Notes: generated by a model not told the origin, from the sequence alone. A stretch of DNA of 57,223 bases from an uncultured Acidimicrobiales bacterium (GCA_902805655.1 CADCTF010000098.1:1-57223); one strand, 5' to 3'. Shown: positions 20,330 to 30,341, counted from the first letter of the stretch. Translations and numbers: made by a program.

Positions 20330-21532
20330 TCAGTCGACGATCGCCGGGTACACGGTCGTCTTCAGCTGACCGCGGAAGTTGAAGGTGCCCGAGGGCATGA
20401 ACTGGGTCATGAAGATGACGACGAGGTCCTCGGCCGGGTCGATCCAGAAGATCGTCGAGGCCGCGCCACCCCAGTAGTAGTCCCCGGCCGAACCGACCGT
20501 CTGCGACTCGACCGGTCCGAGGGACACGGCCATGGTGAGGCCGAAGCCCACGCCGTCGAAGCCGGTCTCGCCGTACGGGCCGGCGGCGAACTGGCGGAGC
20601 TCGCCCGCACCCGGCAGGTGGTTCATGCGCATCAGGTCGACCGTCTTGCGACCGAGGATGCGGCGACCGTCGAGCTCGCCCCCGTTGAGCAGCATCTGGC
20701 AGAAGCGGAGGTAGTCGGCGGAGGTGGACACCAGGCCGCCGCCACCGGAGAGGAACGAACGGGGCTTGCGGTACGGGCTCGTCTCGGGGTCCTCGAGGAG
20801 CTTCAGTGTCTTGTCCGCCGCGCGCTGGTAGTTCGCGGCGAACCGGTCGGCCTTGCCGTCAGGCACCACGAAGCCGGTGTCGGCCATGTCGAGCGGGTCG
20901 AAGATCTCGCTCCGGAGGTACTCATCGAAGCGCTGGCCCGAGAGGATCTCGACGAGCCGTCCGCAGACGTCGGTGGACACGCCGTAGAGCCACTTGGTGC
21001 CGGGGTGGAACTCGAGCGGGGTCTCGGCGATCTCCTGCACCATCGTCTCGAGCGTCGCGCCGTCACGACGAGCGGACGGCCGGGCGCCGGCGGCACCACT
21101 GATGGCGCCGTATCCCAGCCCGGACATGTGCATCAGGAGGTCGCGGACGATCATGGGGCGCTCGGGTTCGACCAGGCGCGTGGAGCCGTCCGGGGCCGTC
21201 TCCTTCACCTTCAGGCCCTTCCACTCCGGGATGAAGCGGTGCACGGGGTCACCGAGCTGGAAGAGCCCCCGCTCGTAGAGGGACATGAGCGCGACGCCGG
21301 TGATCGGCTTGGTCATGGAGTAGATGCGCCAGATCGTGTCGTCGGCCACGGGCTTGTCGCGCTCGAGGTCCATCGAGCCGAGGGACCGGAAGTAGCCGAC
21401 GCTGCCGTGTCGTGCCACCGTCACCTGGCAACCGGCGATGCGACCGGTGTCGATGTAGTTCCGGGTCAGGTGCTCCGTGACCCGTTCGAGCCGTCCGGCG
21501 TCGAGGCCCGCGGCGTCAGCGTCGATCTTCAT
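20330..21532 (-). CDS. Serine hydrolase, beta-lactamase fold (EstB/class C-like)
   Basis: A 400-aa enzyme of the class C beta-lactamase/esterase superfamily. The SxxK motif is Ser72-Met-Thr-Lys75 (RIYSMTKPITGVAL). The Tyr motif is LYGVSTDV, and WGGAASTIFWIDP near the end takes the place of the KTG box. No signal peptide is seen, so it probably works in the cytoplasm as an esterase or carboxylesterase rather than as a resistance enzyme. The start MKIDADAAGLD (ATG 21532) follows the family N-terminus. Confidence 0.88.
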   Translation of the reverse strand: MKIDADAAGLDAGRLERVTEHLTRNYIDTGRIAGCQVTVARHGSVGYFRSLGSMDLERDKPVADDTIWRIYSMTKPITGVALMSLYERGLFQLGDPVHRFIPEWKGLKVKETAPDGSTRLVEPERPMIVRDLLMHMSGLGYGAISGAAGARPSARRDGATLETMVQEIAETPLEFHPGTKWLYGVSTDVCGRLVEILSGQRFDEYLRSEIFDPLDMADTGFVVPDGKADRFAANYQRAADKTLKLLEDPETSPYRKPRSFLSGGGGLVSTSADYLRFCQMLLNGGELDGRRILGRKTVDLMRMNHLPGAGELRQFAAGPYGETGFDGVGFGLTMAVSLGPVESQTVGSAGDYYWGGAASTIFWIDPAEDLVVIFMTQFMPSGTFNFRGQLKTTVYPAIVD

Positions 21533-21666
21533 ATGTCCCCCATCCATGTCTCGGCCGGCCGGCCGGACGGGGCAAGGGTAGTGAGCCGCCGGCCTTCGCT
21601 TCTCGCCGCCACCTATGGACGCCACCTATGCCGGCGAGTGATCGCCGCCCTCAGGCGTCCTGCGCT

Positions 21667-21837
21667 TCAGTCGCTGCTCTGGTCCTCGGGGGCGGGTCCG
21701 GCGGTGAGCTCGTCGCTCAGCTCGTCGGTCTTCTCCTCCGTCGCCTCCATCGCTGCGGCATCGGGAGCGAGGTCGGTGCCGGCCTGCTCCTCGCCTGCCT
21801 TCTCCTGTGGGGGGCCTGGCGCTTCGCTCTGGCTCAC
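21667..21837 (-). CDS. Small acidic low-complexity protein
   Basis: A 56-aa very acidic protein rich in Glu, Asp, Ala and Pro, likely disordered. Its GTG overlaps the TGA of the hydrolase gene in a GTGA junction, the same coupling seen elsewhere in this genome, which is the main argument for it being real. Nothing is known about its role. Confidence 0.5.
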   Translation of the reverse strand: MSQSEAPGPPQEKAGEEQAGTDLAPDAAAMEATEEKTDELSDELTAGPAPEDQSSD

Positions 21838-22697
21838 GATTCCTTCCTTCCACGGTGCGATCGCAGCTGGTCGAGGATCATGTCGGTCAGCATCGCCGAC
21901 CGCGTCTCCGGAAGCCAGTGGCCGGCGTCCAGCTCCACGAAGCGGTACGGCCCTCGCACCTGGCCGGCGGTTCGTTCGGCGGCCCCTCGTCCGAGGGCCT
22001 GGTCGTGCTTGCCCCACACGTACAGGGTGGGCACTTCCACCGCCGGGAGCGAGACGGCGGAGGGGTGCAGGAACGCAGCCCGATACCAGTTGAGCGCAGC
22101 GGTGAAGGCCCCCGACTCGGCCATGCGGGCGACGTAGCGCTCGGCCACCGGAGCCGGGAGCCCTGAGTTCTCGAGCAGGTCCCGCAACGGCGCGCCGCCT
22201 CGCGCCAGCAACACCAGCTCCGGCACCACCGGAGTGGCGAACAGCACCATGTACGACGATCGAAGCGCCTGGCCGTGTCGCAGCAGGCTGTCGCGGAACG
22301 CGGCCGGGTGTGGGGTCGACACCGACGTGAGGGTCGTGAGGCGCTCAGGCATCCGCGCTCCCAACGTCCAGGCGACGGCGCCGCCCCAGTCGTGGCCGAC
22401 GACGTGGAAGGCCGGTGCACCGAAGTGGTCGGCCACCGCCACCACGTCGCCGACGAGCTTGTCCATCCCGTACGCGAACGGACCCGACGGTCGAGCGCCG
22501 GGCGAGTAGCCGCGCTGGTCGAAGGCCACAGCCCGGTAGCCGGCGGCGGACAGGGCCTCGAGCTGCGGCGCCCATGCCGATCGGTCCTGCGGGAAGCCGT
22601 GCAGCAGCACCACCAGCTCGCCGTCGTCCGGGCCCGCTACGTCGGCGTCGAAGGTGAGGGGGCCGCACGAGATCTGGACGGCTTCGACGCTGGGCAC
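21834..22697 (-). CDS. Alpha/beta hydrolase, epoxide hydrolase-like (paralogue of 15854)
   Basis: A 287-aa hydrolase with LLHGFPQDRSAWAPQ, DQRGYSPGARPSG, GHDWGGAVAWTLGA (Asp nucleophile), YVWGKHDQALG (acid) and DAGHWLPE (His). The layout is the same as the hydrolase at 15854. It is divergent from gltX, 52 bases away. No signal peptide. Substrate unknown. Confidence 0.88.
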   Translation of the reverse strand: MPSVEAVQISCGPLTFDADVAGPDDGELVVLLHGFPQDRSAWAPQLEALSAAGYRAVAFDQRGYSPGARPSGPFAYGMDKLVGDVVAVADHFGAPAFHVVGHDWGGAVAWTLGARMPERLTTLTSVSTPHPAAFRDSLLRHGQALRSSYMVLFATPVVPELVLLARGGAPLRDLLENSGLPAPVAERYVARMAESGAFTAALNWYRAAFLHPSAVSLPAVEVPTLYVWGKHDQALGRGAAERTAGQVRGPYRFVELDAGHWLPETRSAMLTDMILDQLRSHRGRKES

Positions 22698-22737
22698 GAG
22701 GCGGCGCTACCCGACGGGCGGGCGGGTGAATCGCCGA

Positions 22738-22743
22738 TAGCCT
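22738..22743 (+). promoter_or_regulatory. Candidate -10 element of gltX
   Basis: TAGCCT ends 6 bases before the GTG start of gltX, with no Shine-Dalgarno sequence between, so the message is probably leaderless. Confidence 0.45.
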
Positions 22744-22749
22744 CGAAGC

Positions 22750-24120
22750 GTGAGCGCCCCTCGCGTCCGGTTCTCTCCCTCGCCTACCGGCATGTTCCAT
22801 GTGGGAGGGGCTCGCACCGCCCTGTTCAACTGGCTCTTCGCCCGCCAGCAGGGGGGCACGTTCCTCCTTCGCATCGAGGACACCGACGAGGCCCGGAACC
22901 GCCCCGAGTGGACCCAGGGCGTCTACGACGCCCTGCGCTGGCTCGGTCTCGATTGGGACGGCGACGCCTTGTTCCAGTCGGCCAACGCCGAGCGGCACCG
23001 GGAGGCCGCCGAGAAGCTGCACGCGGACGGGAAGGCCTACTACTGCGCCTGCACGGCCGACGACGTGCGCATCCGCAACGCCGACCGTGGCATCAAGACG
23101 CCTGGCTACGACGAGCACTGCCGTGACCTGGGCCTCGAACCGGGGCCCGGCCGTGCGCTGCGCTTCCGGACCCCGGAGGAGGGCACGCTCCGGCGGGTCG
23201 ACCTCGTCCGCGGAACGGCGGACATCGACCTGTCCACCGTCGAGGACTTCGTGGTGCTGCGGGGAAATGGCAGCCCCGTCTTCATCCTGGCCAACGCCTT
23301 CGACGACATCGACCAAGGCATCACCCACGTCATCCGGGCCGAGGAGCACCTTCCGAACGTCCCCAAGGCGCTGCTGCTCTGGGAGGCCATGGGCGGCGGC
23401 GCCGAACCGATCTGGGCCCACGTGCCCGTGATCGTCAACGAGCAGCGCAAGAAGCTCTCGAAGCGTCGGGACAAGGTCGCACTCGAGATGTACCGCGACG
23501 AGGGCATCCTTTCCGAGGCCATGTGCAACTACCTGGCCACGCTGGGCTGGTCGCCGCCCGGCGGCGAGGAGATCGTCTCGTTGCCGGCGATGATCGAGGG
23601 CTTCCGGCTGGAGGACGTGAACAGCGCGCCGGCCGCGTTCGACGTCAAGAAGCTGCTTGCCTTCAACGGCCACTACCTGCGGGCGCTGAGCCCGGAGGCG
23701 TTCGTGGAGCGGGCGCTGCAGTGGTACCGCTCGACGGTGCTCGAGCCCATGGCGCCGGTGGTGCAGGAGCGAGGGTCGACGCTCGCCGAGACGCTGTCGA
23801 TGACCGACTTCTTCCTCCACGTGGACCCCCCCATGGACCGCGCCTCGTGGGCCAAGGCCATGGAGACGGAGAAGGCCCGGTCGCTGCTGGAGGCGGCGCT
23901 CGAGTCGTACGCGACCTGTGACTGGACGGTCGACGCACTGCACGCCGCGACCCTCGAGCTCGGCTCGCGCCATGAGCTCGCGCTGGGGAAGGCGCAGGCC
24001 CCGATCCGGGTCGCCGTCACCGGGCGCACGGTCGGCCCCCCGCTCTTCGAGGCGCTGGTGGTCCTGGGGCGCGACCGCACGCTGGGCCGCATGCGCCGCG
24101 GCCTGAGCCGACTCGGCTGA
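22750..24120 (+). CDS. gltX: Glutamyl-tRNA synthetase
   Basis: A 456-aa class I synthetase charging tRNA-Glu, and probably also tRNA-Gln for later transamidation, as in most bacteria without GlnRS. The HIGH motif reads HVGGARTALFNWLFAR after RFSPSPTG. FLLRIEDTDEARN is the glutamate site, and KMSKS appears as KKLSKRRDKVAL. The C-terminal anticodon-binding helices run from about 330. The next gene starts one base after the stop. Two cognate candidate tRNAs lie within 2.5 kb. Confidence 0.95.
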   Translation: MSAPRVRFSPSPTGMFHVGGARTALFNWLFARQQGGTFLLRIEDTDEARNRPEWTQGVYDALRWLGLDWDGDALFQSANAERHREAAEKLHADGKAYYCACTADDVRIRNADRGIKTPGYDEHCRDLGLEPGPGRALRFRTPEEGTLRRVDLVRGTADIDLSTVEDFVVLRGNGSPVFILANAFDDIDQGITHVIRAEEHLPNVPKALLLWEAMGGGAEPIWAHVPVIVNEQRKKLSKRRDKVALEMYRDEGILSEAMCNYLATLGWSPPGGEEIVSLPAMIEGFRLEDVNSAPAAFDVKKLLAFNGHYLRALSPEAFVERALQWYRSTVLEPMAPVVQERGSTLAETLSMTDFFLHVDPPMDRASWAKAMETEKARSLLEAALESYATCDWTVDALHAATLELGSRHELALGKAQAPIRVAVTGRTVGPPLFEALVVLGRDRTLGRMRRGLSRLG

Positions 24121-24121
24121 G

Positions 24122-24763
24122 GTGTTCCGACTCGTCCGGCGCCTCGTCAGCCTCGTCGTCCTCGTGGCGGTCGTCTACCTGGCCGTGACGTTCGTGCAGG
24201 TCGGCCTGGCGTCCCGCCGGGACGGGGCCCGCCCGGCCGACGCCATCGTGGTGTTCGGTGCGGCCCAGTACAACGGCGAGCCGTCGCCCGTGCTGAAGGC
24301 CCGGCTCGACCATGCCGCCGAGCTCTACGACCAGAGAATCGCCGCCGTGGTGGTGGTCACCGGCGGCAGCCAGCCGGGGGACGAGTCCAACCAGAGCGAG
24401 GCCCGGGCCTCGGCCGACTACCTGACCGGCCAGAAGGGGGTGCCGGCGAAGAACATCCTGTGGGAGACGGCCAGCCGCAACTCCTGGGAGCAGCTGGCGT
24501 CGGCGGCGAACGAGCTGCGCCAGCGGGGGATGGACCGGGTGGTGCTGGTGTCCGACCCCTTCCACGCCGCCCGCATCCAGGCCATGGCCGACGAGCTCGA
24601 GCTTGAGGCGACGGTGTCCCCGACGAGGACGTCCCGCATCAGCGGAGGCACCGAGCTCAAGCACATGGCCCGCGAGACCGTGGCGGTGGCGGTCGGGCGG
24701 ATCATCGGCTTCCGTCAGCTGGTGGGCGTGGACGAGGTGCGACGCACCGTCCAGAGCGGGTAG
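24122..24763 (+). CDS. YdcF/DUF218-family membrane-anchored protein
   Basis: A 213-aa protein with an N-terminal membrane anchor (residues about 4-25, LVVLVAVVYLAVTFV) and an extracytoplasmic DUF218 domain: DAIVVFGAAQYNGEPSP, VVVTGGSQPGDESN, NSWEQLASAANELR and LVSDPFHAARIQ. Members such as SanA/YdcF are linked to envelope maintenance or vancomycin sensitivity; the reaction is unsettled. GTG start one base after gltX, so co-transcribed with it. Confidence 0.85.
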   Translation: MFRLVRRLVSLVVLVAVVYLAVTFVQVGLASRRDGARPADAIVVFGAAQYNGEPSPVLKARLDHAAELYDQRIAAVVVVTGGSQPGDESNQSEARASADYLTGQKGVPAKNILWETASRNSWEQLASAANELRQRGMDRVVLVSDPFHAARIQAMADELELEATVSPTRTSRISGGTELKHMARETVAVAVGRIIGFRQLVGVDEVRRTVQSG

Positions 24764-24778
24764 CCTGAGATCGCCCAT

Positions 24779-24850
24779 TCGGGGGTGGTGTAATCGGCAA
24801 CACAACTGGTTCTGGTCCAGTTATTCGGGGTTCGAGTCCTCGCCCCCGAG
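24779..24850 (+). tRNA. tRNA-Gln (anticodon CTG)
   Basis: A 72-base cloverleaf: acceptor TCGGGGG/CCCCCGA, D stem GTGT/ACAC, anticodon stem ACTGG/CCAGT with loop TTCTGGT (anticodon at 24812-24814), T stem CGGGG/CCTCG with TTCGAGT. CCA is not encoded. A TAGCCT hexamer at 24761-24766 could be its -10. Confidence 0.95.
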
Positions 24851-24925
24851 CTTCTGTCGCAAGGTGATCCGTCCCGCGGCGTGAACCTGCGCATGTTGGC
24901 CGTCGGGCCGATCTACGGTCTCTGC

Positions 24926-25039
24926 ATGGCTAAGACCGTGCCTCGTACAGGCAACGACAAGAAGCAGGGCAAGTCCCTCAAGGAGAAGCGCACCGCCAAG
25001 GCGGCCAAGAAGGCCGGCAAGGGCAAGTCCTCCACCTGA
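24926..25039 (+). CDS. 37-aa lysine-rich basic protein
   Basis: Encodes MAKTVPRTGNDKKQGKSLKE followed by 17 more residues, ending GKGKSST. It has 11 Lys and 2 Arg against 2 acidic residues, so it is highly basic and likely binds nucleic acid or the ribosome. A TACGGT hexamer ends 6 bases before the ATG, as in other presumed leaderless genes here. GC-rich third positions throughout. The GKSLKEKR stretch resembles small Lys-rich proteins I remember from other actinobacteria, but no function is known. Confidence 0.7.
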   Translation: MAKTVPRTGNDKKQGKSLKEKRTAKAAKKAGKGKSST

Positions 25040-25082
25040 TCGTCGACCGCAACGAGCCGGCCGGCGGTTCGCCCCCGGCCGG

Positions 25083-26525
25083 CTAGCTGTACGACCAGAA
25101 GGGCGTGCCGACCGGTGCCAGGTTCGCCCCCCAGATGAAGTCGATGGCCGGGTTGCTCAGTCGGGCGCAGCCGTGGGAGGCCGGGTAGGGCGGGATGCTG
25201 GGCGAGCCGTGGATGGCGTAGCCGCCGGTGAAGTACTTCGGCCGCCAGAGCTCACCGAGTCGCGAGATCCGCAGGGCGTTGATCTGGCGTTCGACGACGA
25301 AGCGGCCCTCGGGGGTGATGGCGATGCCGCCCGAGTACCGGGCCCCGTTGCCGGTGGAGGTGTTGAACGTCCACTCGACGAAGCCGTCACGCACGACCAG
25401 CAACAGCTGCCGGCTCTTGTCCAGCTCGAGCGTGTATCCGGCGCTGCTGCGGGCCCGAGCCCGACTGTCGGTGAAGAAGAGCAGCAGGAGCTCACTCGCG
25501 TCGAGGTCGCCGTCCCGGGCCAGCCCGTTGGCCTTCTGGAAGGCGTAGATCATCTGCGTCGTCTGAGGACCGGGGGCGCCGTCGACGATGCCCCAGTAGC
25601 CGAGGTCGAGGAGACGCTGCTGGATCATCGCCGTGCTCGGGGGCTCACCCGCAGGCAGCGCAGGGAGGGGACCAGCCACGATCCAGTACCCGCCCGCCGC
25701 CGTGGTCGCGGCGATGCCCAGGGCGACCCGGCCCTCCGGGATGCCCCCCACGGAGGAGCCGTGGTAGGCGGCGTCACCGAAGGTGAACACCCCGCCATCC
25801 GCAGCCGCCAGCCAGTAGCCGTTGCCGCTCGGGGTTGCGGCCATGCCGACGATGGGCTGGTTGAGCCGGACATCGCCCGTGCTGCCGAGGTAGCCGGCGT
25901 CCCCGAAGGAGAAGATGCCTCCGTCGGCGGCCACCAGCCAGTAGCCGCCGCCGGTTGCCGTGGCCGACATGGCGACCACTCGCTGGTTCAGCCGGATCTC
26001 GCCGGTGCTGCCGTGGAACCGCGCATCCCCGAAGCTGAAGACGCCCCCGTCGCTCGCCACCAACCAGTAGCCACGGCCGGTCGGCGTCGGGGCCATCCCG
26101 ACGATGGGCTGGTTGAGCCGGAGGTCGCCCGTGGAGCCGAAGAAGCCGGCGTCACCGAAGGAGAAGATGCCGCCGTCCGAGGCGAACATCCAGTAGCCGG
26201 CACCACTCGGCGTCGCAGCCATGCCGACGACCGGCGAGTTGAGGGCGATGTCACCGGTGCTGCCTTGGAACCGCGCATCCCCGAAGCTGAAGACCCCTCC
26301 GTCGCTCGCCACCAGCCAGTAGCCACGGTCGCTCGGGGTGCCGGCCATGCCGACCAGCGGCCTGGCCAGGTCGACACCGTCGGTGGACCCGGCGAACGGC
26401 GCCGCCCCGAAGGCCCGAACGGTGCCGTCACCGCTGCCCTCTGCCGCGCTCGCCGGCGCCGCTCCGATCGCAGGCAGCAGCAACGAGAGCACGAGGAGCG
26501 CAAGGGTCCGCCGCAGAGCAGGCAT
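25083..26525 (-). CDS. Secreted L,D-transpeptidase with peptidoglycan-binding domain and five 42-residue repeats
   Basis: A 480-aa exported protein with a signal peptide (residues 1-28, LALLVLSLLLPAIGAAPASA). Residues 57-266 are five tandem 42-aa units with GYWLVASDGGVFSFGDA cores, plus partial units on each side; I expect beta-propeller-like folding. Residues about 295-340 form a PG_binding_1 domain (IQQRLLDLGYWGIVDGAPGP). The C-terminus is a YkuD-type L,D-transpeptidase with HGSPSIPPYPASHGCARLS, catalytic Cys453, probably making 3-3 cross-links in the wall. ATG 26525 is chosen because the signal peptide starts there. The repeat type is typical, in my experience, of Acidimicrobiia surface proteins. 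Confidence 0.92.
   Translation of the reverse strand: MPALRRTLALLVLSLLLPAIGAAPASAAEGSGDGTVRAFGAAPFAGSTDGVDLARPLVGMAGTPSDRGYWLVASDGGVFSFGDARFQGSTGDIALNSPVVGMAATPSGAGYWMFASDGGIFSFGDAGFFGSTGDLRLNQPIVGMAPTPTGRGYWLVASDGGVFSFGDARFHGSTGEIRLNQRVVAMSATATGGGYWLVAADGGIFSFGDAGYLGSTGDVRLNQPIVGMAATPSGNGYWLAAADGGVFTFGDAAYHGSSVGGIPEGRVALGIAATTAAGGYWIVAGPLPALPAGEPPSTAMIQQRLLDLGYWGIVDGAPGPQTTQMIYAFQKANGLARDGDLDASELLLLFFTDSRARARSSAGYTLELDKSRQLLLVVRDGFVEWTFNTSTGNGARYSGGIAITPEGRFVVERQINALRISRLGELWRPKYFTGGYAIHGSPSIPPYPASHGCARLSNPAIDFIWGANLAPVGTPFWSYS
25728..26357 (-). repeat. Five tandem 126-bp coding repeats (42 aa each)
   Basis: Exact 42-residue periodicity of the pattern VGMAxTPxGxGYWLxAxDGGxFSFGDAxFxGSTGxxxLNxP inside the L,D-transpeptidase gene. 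The unit boundaries are residues 57, 99, 141, 183 and 225. The last unit is degenerate (GGIPEGR in place of the LNxP end). DNA similarity between units is high enough to allow recombination and unit-number change. Confidence 0.9.
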
Positions 26526-26587
26526 CAGGTGGTCATGGTGGCAGGTTTGGCCTCCTGCAGCATCGACTACCATGGCGCCCGCCACAG

Positions 26588-26660
26588 GGCCCCATCGTCT
26601 AGTGGCCTAGGACACCACCCTCTCAAGGTGGCGGCACGGGTTCGAATCCCGTTGGGGCTG
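26588..26660 (+). tRNA. tRNA-Glu (anticodon CTC)
   Basis: A 73-base cloverleaf: acceptor GGCCCCA with TGGGGCT (one G-U at the end), D stem GTCT/GGAC, anticodon stem CCACC/GGTGG with loop CTCTCAA (anticodon 26622-26624), T stem ACGGG/CCCGT with TTCGAAT. CCA is not encoded. TACCAT at 26568-26573 could be its -10. Confidence 0.95.
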
Positions 26661-26721
26661 CTCTCACCGCTGGCGAAAGAGCCGGAACAAGTCTTCCACG
26701 GGTCCCGCCGCCGATCCGAAG

Positions 26722-27132
26722 TCAGCGGGACACCGGTGCGAGCTCCTCGAGCAGCTCCAGGACCCGCCGGTCGATGTCGTCCACGATCGGCCGAACTTCC
26801 TCGATGGGCTTGCCGGCGGGGTCCTCCAGCTCCCAGTCGAGGTAGCGCTTGCCGGGGAGCACGGGGCAGGCGTCGCCGCACCCCATGGTGACGATCACGT
26901 CGGCAGCCCTGGCCGCCTCCTCCGTGAGCGGCTTCGGGAACTCTTCGGTGATGTCCAGGCCGCGGTCCGCCAGAACGGCTCGGACGAACGGGTTGATCTC
27001 GTCGGCCGGTGCAGAGCCGGCGGAGCGGACCTGAACCCGATCGCTGGCGTAGTGGTGGAGCAGCGAAGCCGCAGCCTGCGATCGACCGGCATTGTGGACG
27101 CAGACGAACAGCACCTCGGGAACGGCGGACAT
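26722..27132 (-). CDS. arsC: Arsenate reductase, low-molecular-weight phosphatase type
   Basis: A 136-aa LMW-PTP-fold enzyme. The active-site loop CX5R is Cys11-VHNAG-Arg17 in VLFVCVHNAGRSQAAAS. MGCGDACPVLPGKRYLDWELEDPAGK carries the resolving Cys and general acid region seen in actinobacterial thioredoxin- or mycothiol-coupled ArsC. It would reduce arsenate to arsenite. ATG 27132 has AAGGAG 5 bases upstream. No ArsR, ArsB or Acr3 gene is adjacent, so it stands alone. Confidence 0.88.
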   Translation of the reverse strand: MSAVPEVLFVCVHNAGRSQAAASLLHHYASDRVQVRSAGSAPADEINPFVRAVLADRGLDITEEFPKPLTEEAARAADVIVTMGCGDACPVLPGKRYLDWELEDPAGKPIEEVRPIVDDIDRRVLELLEELAPVSR

Positions 27133-27414
27133 GGTGACTCCTTCGGCTCGAGACGGGCGACGAGCAGCGCTCAGGTGAGCAGCGACGTCCGTCGGCGCGG
27201 CCGCTGAGGAGACCGGTTGCTCAGCTGACTCGGGTCCGAACCGTCGGACGCGCATCCGGTCGGCGGTTCGACGGTCACCCAGGTGTCCATGCAGAGCCAT
27301 CGTCGTCGGACCTTGCTGCCCGTTCAACCAACCGTGGGTGAACAGCGGGTGAGGACTCGCTCTCTCGCGAAGCGGTCCGGGGTGGCCGCTACCGCCTTCC
27401 GCGACCGCGTCCGT

Positions 27415-27428
27415 GTAATCAAGATTAC
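27415..27428. promoter_or_regulatory. Palindrome GTAATC-AA-GATTAC upstream of lon
   Basis: A perfect 6-2-6 inverted repeat, unusually AT-rich for this DNA, 58 bases before the lon start. It may be an operator or part of the lon promoter; the binding protein is unknown. Confidence 0.45.
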
Positions 27429-27450
27429 GGAATAACGGTGCTAGCAACCG

Positions 27451-27473
27451 CCTTGAGGAAGGCACGCTCAAGG
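27451..27473. promoter_or_regulatory. HAIR element (HspR operator) at lon
   Basis: CCTTGAG-N9-CTCAAGG, perfect 7-base arms. The HspR consensus CTTGAGT-N7-ACTCAAG has the same CTTGAG-N9-CTCAAG spacing. It overlaps the ribosome binding site AAGGAG (27470-27475) of lon. In Streptomyces coelicolor HspR is known to repress lon together with dnaK and clpB, so heat-shock control of this gene is well supported. Confidence 0.8.
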
Positions 27474-27485
27474 AGACGAGTCGAC

Positions 27486-29822
<2,337 letters not shown>

Positions 29823-29828
29823 CCGGCT

Positions 29829-29834
29829 TAGGGT
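29829..29834 (+). promoter_or_regulatory. Candidate -10 element of the HIT-like gene
   Basis: TAGGGT ends 6 bases before the GTG at 29841. It suggests a separate leaderless transcript rather than only read-through from lon. Confidence 0.35.
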
Positions 29835-29840
29835 TCGGCC

Positions 29841-30341
29841 GTGCCCCTGATACTGGAGACGGCCAACTTCACCGTCGTCGCACCCGACCAGCCCCACCAC
29901 AGTCGGGAGAACGGCGGCCACATCGTCGTCACGCCGAAGGTGGTGTTCGAGCACCGGTACGACATGCCCTTGCCGCTCGCGGCCCAGCTCATGCACCTCA
30001 CCATGGCGGTGGGCGAGGCGCTGACCACGGTGTTGCGCGCTGAGGGCCAGGAGGTGGTGAGGATCAACTACCAGGACAACGGGAACTGGGCCTACAAGGT
30101 CACACCGCCGAGGCCCCGACTCCACGTCCACCTCTACGTCCGCACCGCCCACTAGACACATCCCACGGAAGACCCGCGGTTCCAGGCCTTCCCCGACGCG
30201 TTGGTGTTCCCGGACCGGTCGACCGGCTACTTCGATGGCTTCGAGCCACTGGCGGCAGGCACCATCGCCGCCGTGGCGGACGAGGTGCGGCGCCTTCTCG
30301 ACACCGACAAGTACAGAACCGCCGGCCTGCGGCCGACGTAG
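29841..30341 (+). pseudogene. HIT-like protein gene interrupted by an in-frame TAG codon
   Basis: The first 104 codons (29841-30152) encode a histidine-triad-like domain: NGGHIVVTPKVVFEHRYD, VRINYQDNGNWAYKV and LHVHLYVRTAH, then TAG at 30153-30155. The same frame stays open for 61 more codons with good coding character (THPTEDPRFQAFPDALVFPD ... RRLLDTDKYRTAG) up to a second TAG at 30339. There is no start codon suited to a separate gene, so this looks like one 166-codon gene with a nonsense change. Loss of function, a functional truncated form, occasional readthrough, or a sequence error are all possible. Other genes in the window end in TAG, so TAG is not generally recoded. Confidence 0.75.

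Larger units (their letters stand above)
27133..27485. other. 353-base intergenic region between arsC and lon
   Basis: No convincing gene. A minus-strand frame runs on upstream of arsC but its residues show no domain or coding bias. The right half holds a 14-base palindrome and a HAIR-like operator (listed separately), so it is mainly the control region of lon. It also carries the arsC ribosome binding site at its left edge. Confidence 0.6.

Noticed and set aside
20330-21532. Annotating the SxxK serine hydrolase as an antibiotic-resistance beta-lactamase
   Set aside because: There is no signal peptide and the C-terminal box is not KTG; the sequence fits EstB-like esterases better.
18839-22093. 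A very long open frame antisense to the PAS/GAF phosphatase and the serine hydrolase
   Set aside because: It has no domain, its composition is the Arg/Gly/His-rich type produced by reading GC-rich genes backward, and both opposite-strand genes are well-supported families.
25728-26357. Regular repeats considered as a CRISPR array
   Set aside because: The period is 126 bp, entirely coding, with a protein-level consensus and no spacer-like unique segments or cas genes.
30153-30155. General recoding of TAG as a sense codon
   Set aside because: Several solid genes in the window (for example leuB, ilvE, lon's neighbour on the glycan operon side and the YdcF gene) end naturally at TAG.
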